Part shown: positions 8,565-16,258 of the stretch, piece after piece
How positions within the stretch are numbered: the first letter of the stretch is position 1
Layout: each line of letters starts with the position of its first letter
Made by a program: the position numbers and the translations under genes
Notes under the pieces: model-generated
What the model saw: only the letters and a program-made list of their open reading frames with translations
What the model was told of the DNA's origin: nothing
The model's database searches: none
Source of the DNA: Trichocoleus desertorum ATA4-8-CV12
GTDB lineage: Bacteria; Cyanobacteriota; Cyanobacteriia; FACHB-46
NCBI GenBank assembly: GCA_019358975.1
Contig: JAHHIL010000015.1
Location: forward strand, 38,509-102,508
Reading direction: 5' to 3'
DNA: 64,000 nucleotides

Positions 8565-10586
8565 GTGGAGAAGGGAACTCTCGTTGAATTTCGACTGCAT
8601 AGCGATCGTCGGCTGGCAGTTCTAGAGCGTCCAGAGGGTAAAAAACACTGGATTGTAGTGGATGAACGTGGCCAGTCGCACACCCTTCATCCTCGGCAAA
8701 TCACCTACACTGTCGTAGGCCAGAGTTACAAGCCAGCCGAGATTCCTCAATTTCTGAAGGAAGTCGAAAACTATCTTGATCCCTCCAGTCTAGAGGTGGC
8801 TTGGGAGCTGCTGGTGGAAGACAGTGAGAATGTTGATCCCGCTGGCATGGCTTTGCTGCTGTTCTCAGACCAAAGCCCACCTCTGTGCTACGCGGCTTAT
8901 TACTTACTCTCAGAAGACAAGCTTTACTTTAAACAGAAGGGAGACCATTACGAGCCTCGCTCAGCCACTCAGGTAGCGGAGTTAAAGCATCAGCTAACAG
9001 TGGCGGATCAAAAGCAGCGAGAATGGCAAGAATTTTTGGCTCGGATGCATCAAGGTCTAGCGAATCAAACCGTAGAATGGCAGAACAGCGATCGCAGTCG
9101 TCTCGAAGCCATAGAACGGTTTGCTACCTTAGGAGAGGAGGCTTCTCACCGGACGCCAGCTCTCGAAACCTTGGCTGCTTTGGGCAGACCTGAAACTCCT
9201 CAAGCGGGTTTTCAACTCTTGGTGGATTTAGGGTTGTGGAGCGTCCACGAGAATCTGTTTGTACGCCGCAGTCAAATCCCCACTCAATTTTCTACCAAAG
9301 TGCTGGAACTCGCAAAACAATGCTTGGAATCTCCACCCCCCGATCTCGATGTTGAGGGGCGGCTTGATTTAACGGGTCTGAAGGTCTACACCATCGACGA
9401 TGAGAGTACGCGTGAAATTGACGATGGCGTCAGCTTGGAATACCTAGAAGATGGCCGTCAGAAGCTCTGGATTCACATTGCTGATCCGACGCGCTGGATT
9501 GTGCCTGGAGACGACTTAGATCTAGAAGCACGCCGACGCAGTACCACGATTTATCTACCAACTGGCATCATCCCGATGTTTCCGCCAGAACTGGCAACAG
9601 GCCCCATGAGCTTGATTCAGGGAAAAATCTGTTACGCCTTGAGTTTTGGAGTGATTTTAGATGAATCAGGGGCGATCGCAGACTACCAAATTCAGACCAG
9701 CCTAATTAAGCCCACTTATCGCCTCACCTACGAAGATGTGGATGAGATGCTGGAGTTGGGGATTCTAGCTGAACCCGAACTCCAAGCGATCGCGATCTGG
9801 GCAAAACGTCGGCAGACTTGGCGACACTCTCAAGGTGCCATCAGCATCAACATGCCCGAGTGTTCAATCAAGGTTCACAATGACGAGATCACAATTGAAG
9901 TTCTAGAAGTGTCTCAGTCGCGGCAACTGGTGGCTGAAATGATGATTTTGGCTGGGGAAGTGGCGGCCCGCTACGGTCAAGCGCACAACTTGGCAATTCC
10001 CTTCCGCAACCAAACTCAACCAGAGCTACCACCCGAAGAAGAGTTATTGCAGCTGCCTGCTGGCCCAGTGCGCTCCTGTGCAATTCGTCGCTGTATGCCT
10101 CGCAGTGAAATGAGCATTACCCCAGCGCGACACGCTAGTCTGGGCTTAGACACTTATACCCAAGTCACTTCACCCATTCGGCGCTATACAGATTTGCTGG
10201 CGCATTTCCAGATCAAGGCTCATCTACGAGGCACCCCGCTACCCTTCCCAGCGGAAGAAATGAAAGAGTTATTGATGAGCGTGAGTGCGGTGGCTCAAGA
10301 AGCAACTTCGGTAGAGCGCCAAACCAACCGCTATTGGGGGCTGGAATACCTGCGACGTCATACTCACGAGGTATGGCAAGCTTTGGTGTTGCGTTGGCTG
10401 CGAGAGCACGAAAACTTGGCGCTAATCTTGCTAGAGGACTTAGGTCTGGAATTGGCAATACGGCTCACAAAAGCCGTGTCACCTGGCGATCGCATGGAAG
10501 TCAAAGTCACCTACGCCGATCCACGCCAAGACACGATCCAGTTTCAGCAACTGCTCGATCGAGAAGCACAACCCGCCGTTTCCTAA
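8565..10586 (+). CDS. RNase II/RNase R family exoribonuclease
   Basis: A 3'-to-5' exoribonuclease that degrades RNA processively. The 673-aa protein starts with GTG (VEKGTLVEFRL, the usual cyanobacterial N terminus). The RNB catalytic domain spans about residues 270-595. It begins LTGLKVYTIDDESTREIDDGV, whose aspartates coordinate the catalytic metal, and includes TIYLPTGIIPMFP and QVTSPIRRYTDLLAH. A short OB-like region follows, and no obvious full C-terminal S1 domain is visible. The rpmG-rpsR-RNase order is conserved in cyanobacteria. I leave the symbol open (rnb or vacB/rnr are both used). Confidence 0.93.
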   Translation: MEKGTLVEFRLHSDRRLAVLERPEGKKHWIVVDERGQSHTLHPRQITYTVVGQSYKPAEIPQFLKEVENYLDPSSLEVAWELLVEDSENVDPAGMALLLFSDQSPPLCYAAYYLLSEDKLYFKQKGDHYEPRSATQVAELKHQLTVADQKQREWQEFLARMHQGLANQTVEWQNSDRSRLEAIERFATLGEEASHRTPALETLAALGRPETPQAGFQLLVDLGLWSVHENLFVRRSQIPTQFSTKVLELAKQCLESPPPDLDVEGRLDLTGLKVYTIDDESTREIDDGVSLEYLEDGRQKLWIHIADPTRWIVPGDDLDLEARRRSTTIYLPTGIIPMFPPELATGPMSLIQGKICYALSFGVILDESGAIADYQIQTSLIKPTYRLTYEDVDEMLELGILAEPELQAIAIWAKRRQTWRHSQGAISINMPECSIKVHNDEITIEVLEVSQSRQLVAEMMILAGEVAARYGQAHNLAIPFRNQTQPELPPEEELLQLPAGPVRSCAIRRCMPRSEMSITPARHASLGLDTYTQVTSPIRRYTDLLAHFQIKAHLRGTPLPFPAEEMKELLMSVSAVAQEATSVERQTNRYWGLEYLRRHTHEVWQALVLRWLREHENLALILLEDLGLELAIRLTKAVSPGDRMEVKVTYADPRQDTIQFQQLLDREAQPAVS

Positions 10587-10614
10587 ATCTTCCTAGGTTT
10601 AGGCTCTACATCAT

Positions 10615-10646
10615 AAAAAACCCTCCTATCTGCAAGAAAAGGAGGG
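10615..10646 (-). terminator. Terminator of the FHA gene
   Basis: Read on the minus strand, CCCTCCT and AGGAGGG form a 7-bp stem followed by six T. It lies about 75 bases downstream of the stop of the minus-strand FHA gene. It may also act weakly for the RNase gene on the other strand. Confidence 0.75.
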
Positions 10647-10720
10647 TGGGATGGAGTTGGAAACGTATCTCAAGAAAAGCAGACAGACCTGGTTCGCTAG
10701 TCAAAGCTTAATCTGAATTC

Positions 10721-11281
10721 TTAATGATGGGTAGCAGTTGCTTCGTTGACCTCAGGACTTAGGCGATCGCCTGTAGACGCAAAAAACTCTACACATAGAG
10801 AGCCTAACTTAATTAAGTCACCATCTTGCAACAGGTGGCGCTCTAGACGGTTTAAACGACGGCCATTAACCCAAGTGCCATTACTACTACCCACATCTGC
10901 AATATAAAAGTCACGGCTGGGATAGTAACCAATCACGGCATGGCAACGGGAGATCGAGCGATGGGCCACTGTAATGGCACAGGTAGCATTGCGCCCAACC
11001 AACCAATTAGCAGCTTTTTCAGTCACCTGAAGGTCTTGGGCAGAACCAAGATTTGTCGCCAAAATGGTGGTTTCCTCAGTCGCGATCGCCTGAATGTACA
11101 ACGGGGTAACGCTACAACGTTGAGGAGCTTGCAGAATAGGCTCAATAATCGTTGCCATCTCCTCCTCATTCCTGGGTTGAGCGGTAAATATCAAACGAGA
11201 AAGAGCAGGATTTTGTTTCAGAGCATTCAGAGTTACGTGATCAAAACTACTATTAGGCTTCAGGTGCGACATGATACCCAT
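10721..11281 (-). CDS. FHA domain-containing protein
   Basis: A 186-aa protein (183 aa if started at the ATG at 11272). The C-terminal half is a forkhead-associated domain, which binds phosphothreonine peptides. Visible motifs are NWLVGRNATCAI, the Ser and His of HRSISRCHAVIG, and DVGSSNGTWVNGRRL, followed by the strand LIKLGSLCVEFF. The N-terminal ~85 residues hold no domain I recognise. Such single FHA proteins in cyanobacteria probably act with Ser/Thr kinases, but none is adjacent here. Confidence 0.88.
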   Translation of the reverse strand: MGIMSHLKPNSSFDHVTLNALKQNPALSRLIFTAQPRNEEEMATIIEPILQAPQRCSVTPLYIQAIATEETTILATNLGSAQDLQVTEKAANWLVGRNATCAITVAHRSISRCHAVIGYYPSRDFYIADVGSSNGTWVNGRRLNRLERHLLQDGDLIKLGSLCVEFFASTGDRLSPEVNEATATHH

Positions 11282-11828
11282 CAGAAAAACGACTGTTGGT
11301 TTACGCTAGACACAATCAGTTGAATCGCTAGATCTCCGAGCCACAGTCACTCAACTGTCAGCGTCCTACCGTTATCTGTTTAGAAGCGCTACATCCCCCA
11401 AGAATCAACGGCAATATTCTAAACACCAACTTCTCAACACTATTTCTAGAGCACCCTATTCCTGGTAGCTGTACCGCTACCCAACTATTGCTTTTTGTAG
11501 CTTGTTTAAGTATTTCTACGGAAATAAAGCTTTAGCAAAGTCTCGATTTAGTAAATCCTACAGATTGAATAGTTGACAATCGTATAAGTAAAAAAATTTG
11601 CTTGAGCTTTACGAAGTTGCAACAATTTATCTCTTTTATAAATTTTCGCTAAAGCTTTTTCCTGTTTTCACCCTTTTAGAGGAAGACATCTACGGAAAGA
11701 CCGCATGAGCCTGATTAGGCTTCGCTCAGATAAAAGCACCCTTATACTCTGGCTCCCGACTCCTAGCTCCTGCTGCCAGAATCGCTATAAGCTGTTAGGG
11801 AAAATTTGGAGTTTTTAAGGCAGCCAGC
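11282..11828. other. Intergenic region, AT-rich
   Basis: About 550 bases between the divergent FHA and Lin0512 genes with no supportable gene. The middle (11480-11700) is AT-rich and presumably holds promoters for one or both genes, but I see no site I can name. Near 11750-11775 there is a short heptamer-like run (GACTCCTAGCTCCT) related to the tandem repeats found elsewhere in the window. Confidence 0.5.
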
Positions 11829-12194
11829 ATGACTCGTAAACGATTAGTCATTGAAATGGGCATGGGAGTCGATCAGCATGGGCAAGAACCAACCGTTGCC
11901 GCTGCGAGAGCGGTACGTAATGCGATCGCTCACAATGCCTTACCCGGAGTGTGGGAGGTTGCAGGGCTGAGCGATCCTAATGACATGATTGTAGAAGTGC
12001 AGGTAGCGGTTCCCTATCCAGAACAAGTGCGAGAAGCAGAGGTGCTGTCAGTACTGCCCTTTGGCCGCAAGAGCCTCAAGGTTGAGTCGGGTGGCATGGT
12101 GGTGCAAGGTCGTGCGATTCCCCAGCTCAATGATAAGAATGACGACATGTTTGTCGCGATCGCAGCCGTGACCGTTTTGATCGAAACTGAGTAG
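11829..12194 (+). CDS. Lin0512 family protein
   Basis: A 121-aa protein with the pattern of the Lin0512 family: MTRKRLVIEMGMGVDQHGQ at the start, AAARAVRNAIAHNALPG (about residues 27-43) and a C-terminal half ending VAIAAVTVLIE. The family is conserved but has no assigned function. Start ATG at 11829; an AAGG lies just upstream. Confidence 0.75.
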   Translation: MTRKRLVIEMGMGVDQHGQEPTVAAARAVRNAIAHNALPGVWEVAGLSDPNDMIVEVQVAVPYPEQVREAEVLSVLPFGRKSLKVESGGMVVQGRAIPQLNDKNDDMFVAIAAVTVLIETE

Positions 12195-12246
12195 AGTCAG
12201 GTCTAAATAGATACATCACTATATAACTATTGTTTACTCGCTGCCT

Positions 12247-12465
12247 CTATCTAATTGGTTTGGCTGAGCGAATGAGAGCGCGATCGCCAAGTAACCGACT
12301 GAGATAGTCTCCTGGTTCACTGCTGAAATAAGCATGAGTTTCTCCCTCCGGTGCCATTTCAACAATTTCTCCCTTCAGCAATTCCACCCGCCGATGCTCC
12401 AAGATACCCGCTGCGATCATGTGGTGGTACTTATCAATTGTCCACTTGGCGATGGTGACGCTCAT
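12247..12465 (-). pseudogene. Uma2-family endonuclease, 5' fragment
   Basis: The 72-aa frame starts like a normal Uma2/DUF820 protein (WTIDKYHHMIAAGILEHRRVELLKGEIVEM) and runs to ALIRSAKPIR before a TAG. Family members are about 190 aa, so the catalytic C-terminal half is missing. Just before the stop, the next frame reads QLDRGSE, which continues the normal family sequence, and then also stops. This points to a small indel at about 12255-12260 plus loss of the 3' part. Many cyanobacterial genomes carry dozens of Uma2 copies, and an intact one lies at 26.6 kb. Confidence 0.75.
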
Positions 12466-12577
12466 AAGCGATCGCTTGATTCTCACGTTATTTCACATCG
12501 TAGCTTAGCCAGGAATGTGTATCTAAAATAGGGCGATCGCACATGACCGAAACTGAGGAGGGGCAATCGCTTTATGT

Positions 12578-12893
12578 TTAGTCTTTTACCCATCCATAAG
12601 GTTGAACTTCAAACTCCAAGACTTTTTTGAAATCGTAAATGCTCGATCGCATGGCCTCAATGCTGGTGCCTGGTGATTGTTGTCCTTTTTTCCAAGCGGC
12701 GCGATCGACTGTCCCAATTACGAGGTAATCATTGCCAATTAAATCCGGTTTGCGTAGTTGCATACACATTGCGGCCAATAGCTCCTCCAACTCATCTTGA
12801 TGGAGAATAATCAGATCGCAGGAGGGGCAATAACGACAGGTCTTATTGAGTACGAGCGGTTGCATGGGTTCCAAAAACACAAAGAGAGGGAAC
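12578..12893 (-). pseudogene. Zinc-ribbon protein gene, 3' part (split by an IS)
   Basis: This is the C-terminal 102 codons of a conserved cyanobacterial protein, including the Cys pair of NKTCRYCPSCDLII and the block NDYLVIGTVDRAAWKKG. The 5' part lies at 14078-14195. The insertion at 12894-14077 separates them. Joining the two parts with one copy of the 8-base duplication removed gives an uninterrupted 141-codon frame. The open frame that begins at 12952 uses about 20 codons from the IS end as a false N terminus. The protein function is unknown; four Cys in two CxxC motifs (SCPKC in the 5' part, CRYC here) suggest a zinc ribbon. Confidence 0.88.
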
Positions 12894-14077
12894 GGGAGCA
12901 TGTCAGGTTTGCGATGAGTAGGAATGCTTAAGCCAACTGCATGACTGGTCAATAAAGATGATATGAGTGAGGATTAGAGTAGCCTCCCTCTAGTACAAAG
13001 CCATGACTCCTGAACAAGCACAGGCGCTCAAAGTTCACCTCCAAGCCATTGCTCAAATCCTATATGACGAAAGCGACCCGGCTGCAATGAAAACGCTAGA
13101 AGGGATTGAGATGACGGTGCGGCAGCAGATCCAAGCTCATGTCAGTCCAGAATTAGGGAGTTTTTTATCCAAACGGTTACAGGAACGCAAGCAGGCAAAC
13201 TCAGAAGACTCAAAAGCACCTTGGGAGAGTTAGACATCACCTCAAAGCAAGCCGAGAAACTGGCAGTTGCTCCCTATCGTCAGTTGAGTCCGCATCTGGA
13301 GAACTGCTGCCTACGCATAAGTGCCAACGTGTCCTATAAGCAGGCAGAACAGGATGTGGCTTATTTGACGGGGATTCGCATTCCTGCCAAAACTCAGCAG
13401 CGCTTGGTGCATCAGCAGAGCTTTGAGGTGCCAACGGCACAGCCACCGATTGCAGAACTGAGTGTGGATGGTGGCAAGGTACGCCTGAGAACGCCGCTGG
13501 GAGAGCCATGTCAATGGCGAGATTACAAAGCCATTGCCACGGCACAAGGACTCGTTGCCAACTTTCAAAACAACGCTAACTGATTGCTTGGGTCAATGCT
13601 CAAGCTTTGGAGAATCCGTTGAGTTGTTTAGGCGATGGACATGATGGAGTTTGGAACATCATTAGTCAAATCGCGATCGCAGCGCAGCGTCGAGAGATCC
13701 TCGATTGGTATCATCTCAAGGAGAATCTCTACAAGGTCGGTGGTTCGCTCAAGCGTCTCCACCAAGCCGAAGCCCTACTGTGGACGGGGAAAGTGGATGA
13801 GACCGTGATCCTGTTTGAGCCCTGTCAGAAGAAACAGGCCCAGAATTTCTGTCAGTATTTACGCAAACATCGTCATCGCCTTGTCAATTACGATTATTTC
13901 CAGGCGGAAGGGCTTTGTTCCATTGGTTCGGGTGCGGTTGAGTCTGCCATCAAACAGATTGACCGTCGCATTCAGATCTCAGGAGCCCAGTGGAGGAGTG
14001 AGAATGTTCCGCAGGTGCTAGCTCATCGCTGCGCTTACCTCAATGGGCTCATCGGCTTGCAAAAGTGACATGCTCCC
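12894..14077 (+). mobile_element. ISKra4-family insertion sequence, defective
   Basis: A 1184-bp element bounded by perfect 12-bp inverted repeats: GGGAGCATGTCA at 12894-12905 and its complement at 14066-14077. It is flanked by an 8-bp target duplication, GAGGGAAC, at 12886-12893 and 14078-14085. It carries one transposase gene in three open-frame pieces on the plus strand. The family is called from the transposase sequence (ISKra4 type). It sits inside a zinc-ribbon protein gene on the opposite strand. Confidence 0.92.
13003..14068 (+). pseudogene. ISKra4-family transposase, frameshifted
   Basis: Three consecutive frames together make one transposase of about 350 aa. Piece 1 (13003-13233) ends after a Lys/Glu-rich stretch. 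Piece 2 (about 13221-13583) contains NCCLRISANVSYKQAEQDV and ELSVDGGKVRLRT, whose Asp is likely catalytic. Piece 3 (about 13585-14068) contains CLGDGHDGVWNI, EILDWYHLKENLYKVGG and EGLCSIGSGAVESAIKQIDRR. The first break is an overlap that could in principle be programmed frameshifting. The second, near 13575-13585, looks like loss of one base (GCTAAC for GCTCAAC), so the enzyme is probably inactive. Confidence 0.88.
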
Positions 14078-14195
14078 GAGGGAACTTCCGCAGCTTGGTT
14101 TTAGCCGTACATTTGGGGCAGGAAGTAAACCGCGCATCCTTGTAAGGATTTAGGAAGAATTTATGGCGAGGTGACTGCTTACCAAACTGTTTCAT
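14078..14195 (-). pseudogene. Zinc-ribbon protein gene, 5' part (split by an IS)
   Basis: Starts with ATG at 14195, preceded by AGGAGAGG. It encodes MKQFGKQSPRHKFFLNPYKD followed by ARFTSCPKCTAKTKLRKFP, giving the first CxxC of the zinc ribbon. At 14077 it runs into the IS inverted repeat and stops a few codons later. The reading frame connects exactly to the 3' part at 12578-12893, so the gene was intact before insertion. Confidence 0.88.
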
Positions 14196-14358
14196 TATCC
14201 TCTCCTGCTCGAAAATGCAATCTTTCAGAGTTAGCTGCTAGCGATCGCGACTGTAGGCCGACTTTTAGACGCAGTTTTTGATCTTTTTTAACGGTATCTA
14301 TACATGCCTAGGATTTAAGCTGTTAGTACAGAGGGTTATACCGTGAGAGATTGCCCCC

Positions 14359-15680
14359 ATGTCTACCACATCAACTCTACCTCGCCTGAGTGAAGCACAA
14401 ATTAAGCAGCTTGCAACCGCACAGAGTTTCGAGCGGGGCGATCGCCGAAGATTTGGCAGATCTCGAACAAGCCGCAGATCAGTTATTCCAGCAAGGAGAT
14501 TGGTTGAATGCTGGCATGCTCTACCAAATGTTGCTTGAAGAATCAACCAACCACTACGACTACGAGGTGCAAGATATTGACTATGACGGTGAGGTTGGGG
14601 TTGTTATTCAAGAGATTGCCGAAGGCTTAGACAATTGCTTGGCAGCCGCTCAAAATCTAGATGCTGCCATCCGAAAAAGTTGGCTGACCACTTGTTTAGA
14701 AGCTTATTTGAAAGATTTAGAACTGGGTGGCATTGACTTTGCTGCGGGTGCTATTGATGCAGTACTAAGCTGGGCCACCGAGGCCGACTGGGTTTGGCTA
14801 GAGCAGCGGATTCGTGAAGAAATCAGCCAGCTTGGACCTCGCGATCGCTGGGCTAAAGATTCACTGGTTAAACTGTTAGCCGCACAGCACAGCCAAGACG
14901 GAGACAACCAAACCGCTAATGCGATCATTCATGAATTAGGTAGTGCTGAACAACGGGCTTTCGTTTTGATTGAGGAAGGAAAGTTTACCGAAGCGATCGC
15001 CTTGGCTGAGGAGAACTTCACACATTTAACCAGGGTTGGTGATCCAGCTGGCAGATGCTCTTGTGCAAGCAGGCGCACATCAGCAAGCGTGTCAGTTTGT
15101 GAGTAAACAAAATCCGCAGAAGGCTCATTGGAGCTATCAAGATTGGTTGGCTACATATCATGAGACATACAGCGATCCACAAACGGCTCTAGAATCTTAC
15201 CGACAGCTTTTTCAAGTCTCTCCGTCATTAGAGCGCTACAAAAAACTGCAAGAGTTAGCGAAACAGGCGCAAGCGACCTGGGAACCTTTACGTAAAGACA
15301 TCTCGAAGAGTTTTGAGCAGCAAAAACAATGGCCAATGTTGATAGAAATTTCGCTGTATGAACAAGACATTGAACGAGCTTTAGAATTGGTGTCTAAATA
15401 TCCTAGTGGCAACTACAAGGCAAAAGTGGCACAGGCTACCGAGCAGACAAAACCTGAAGCTGCGATCGCGCTGTATCAACAGTTAGTGGGACAAGCGATC
15501 GCCGGACGCAGCCGACCCACTTACCAAACAGCAGCTCAATATCTGAAGCGGATACAACCTCTCTTTGCAGCAACGAACGCTCAAGATGAGTGGCAAGTGT
15601 ATCTCAGAAAGATCCGCTCGGAATATGTCAGATTGCCAGCATTACAAGATGAACTAAACAAAGCAGGATTACCAAAATGA
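14359..15680 (+). pseudogene. SWIM-type zinc-finger protein gene with internal deletion and frameshift
   Basis: The ATG at 14359 opens a typical N terminus (LPRLSEAQIKQLATAQSFERG). At a GCGATCGC site (14438-14445) the coding frame jumps: the next sequence in family order, AIAEDLADLEQAADQLF, is in another frame. As I recall the family, the SWIM zinc finger (CxC...CxH) lies between these two parts and is wholly missing. Downstream, the long TPR-like helical region reads well to about 15028, where one extra A shifts the frame (THL then PGLVIQLADALVQ when corrected). It then runs to 15680. Both lesions make a normal product impossible. Open pieces are 14390-15106 and 15036-15680. Confidence 0.8.
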
Positions 15681-15712
15681 AGCTCCCTGAGAAACAGCGA
15701 TCGCGGCTCAAG

Positions 15713-16126
15713 TTATAGGCCTAGCGCTGCTACTGCCTTACTATAGTCCTCTGGTCGGACGTAGATGACATAGCCAAAGCTGCTGCCACTGTTTGCTATG
15801 CCACTAGAAGCGTAGACATTGACGTTGGCTTCGTAGAGCTGCATATGCACTTCAGCAAAGGCACCCAGCTTGTCATCTCCCTGAACAAATAGGGCTGGAT
15901 GCGGTCCATCTATAACTAGACCAGCCTTTTGCGCCTCACTCACCAACTTGCCTGTATCCTCTGGAAAAATCGTCAGTTGAGTGTGCGTGGGTCCGATGGG
16001 CAGAGCATTAAAGGCGAGGAGATTGATGCCCAAACTGGCTAGAATTGCGAGCAATTTATAAGCTTCTCCAGGTTGGTCAGCAACGCTGGTATAGAAGTAG
16101 TCGATGCGACGGATGGTATATGCCAT
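15713..16126 (-). CDS. ACT-domain-like small protein
   Basis: A 137-aa protein with two ACT-like halves. The first (residues about 5-60) has DQPGEAYKLLAILASLGINLLAFNALP, the usual ACT beginning. The second (about 80-135) has GDDKLGAFAEVHMQLYEANVNVYASSG. ACT domains bind small ligands such as amino acids; a stand-alone protein like this could be a ligand-binding regulator. Partner and ligand are not visible. Start ATG at 16126 with an AGGAGAAGG just upstream. Confidence 0.75.
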   Translation of the reverse strand: MAYTIRRIDYFYTSVADQPGEAYKLLAILASLGINLLAFNALPIGPTHTQLTIFPEDTGKLVSEAQKAGLVIDGPHPALFVQGDDKLGAFAEVHMQLYEANVNVYASSGIANSGSSFGYVIYVRPEDYSKAVAALGL

Positions 16127-16258
16127 AGCCTTCTCCTGATTGGATTTTGGCCTACCATTTATGGTATCGAACTTGGACGGTCACAAGCGATCGCCTTAGC
16201 AATTGGAAACAAGAGCGATCGCTTGTGGAAGTTTTATTGCCTAAATATCATTATCTGG

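Noticed and set aside
12578..12952. A 124-codon intact gene
   Set aside because: Its first ~20 codons come from the IS end; it is the 3' part of a gene whose 5' part is at 14078-14195.
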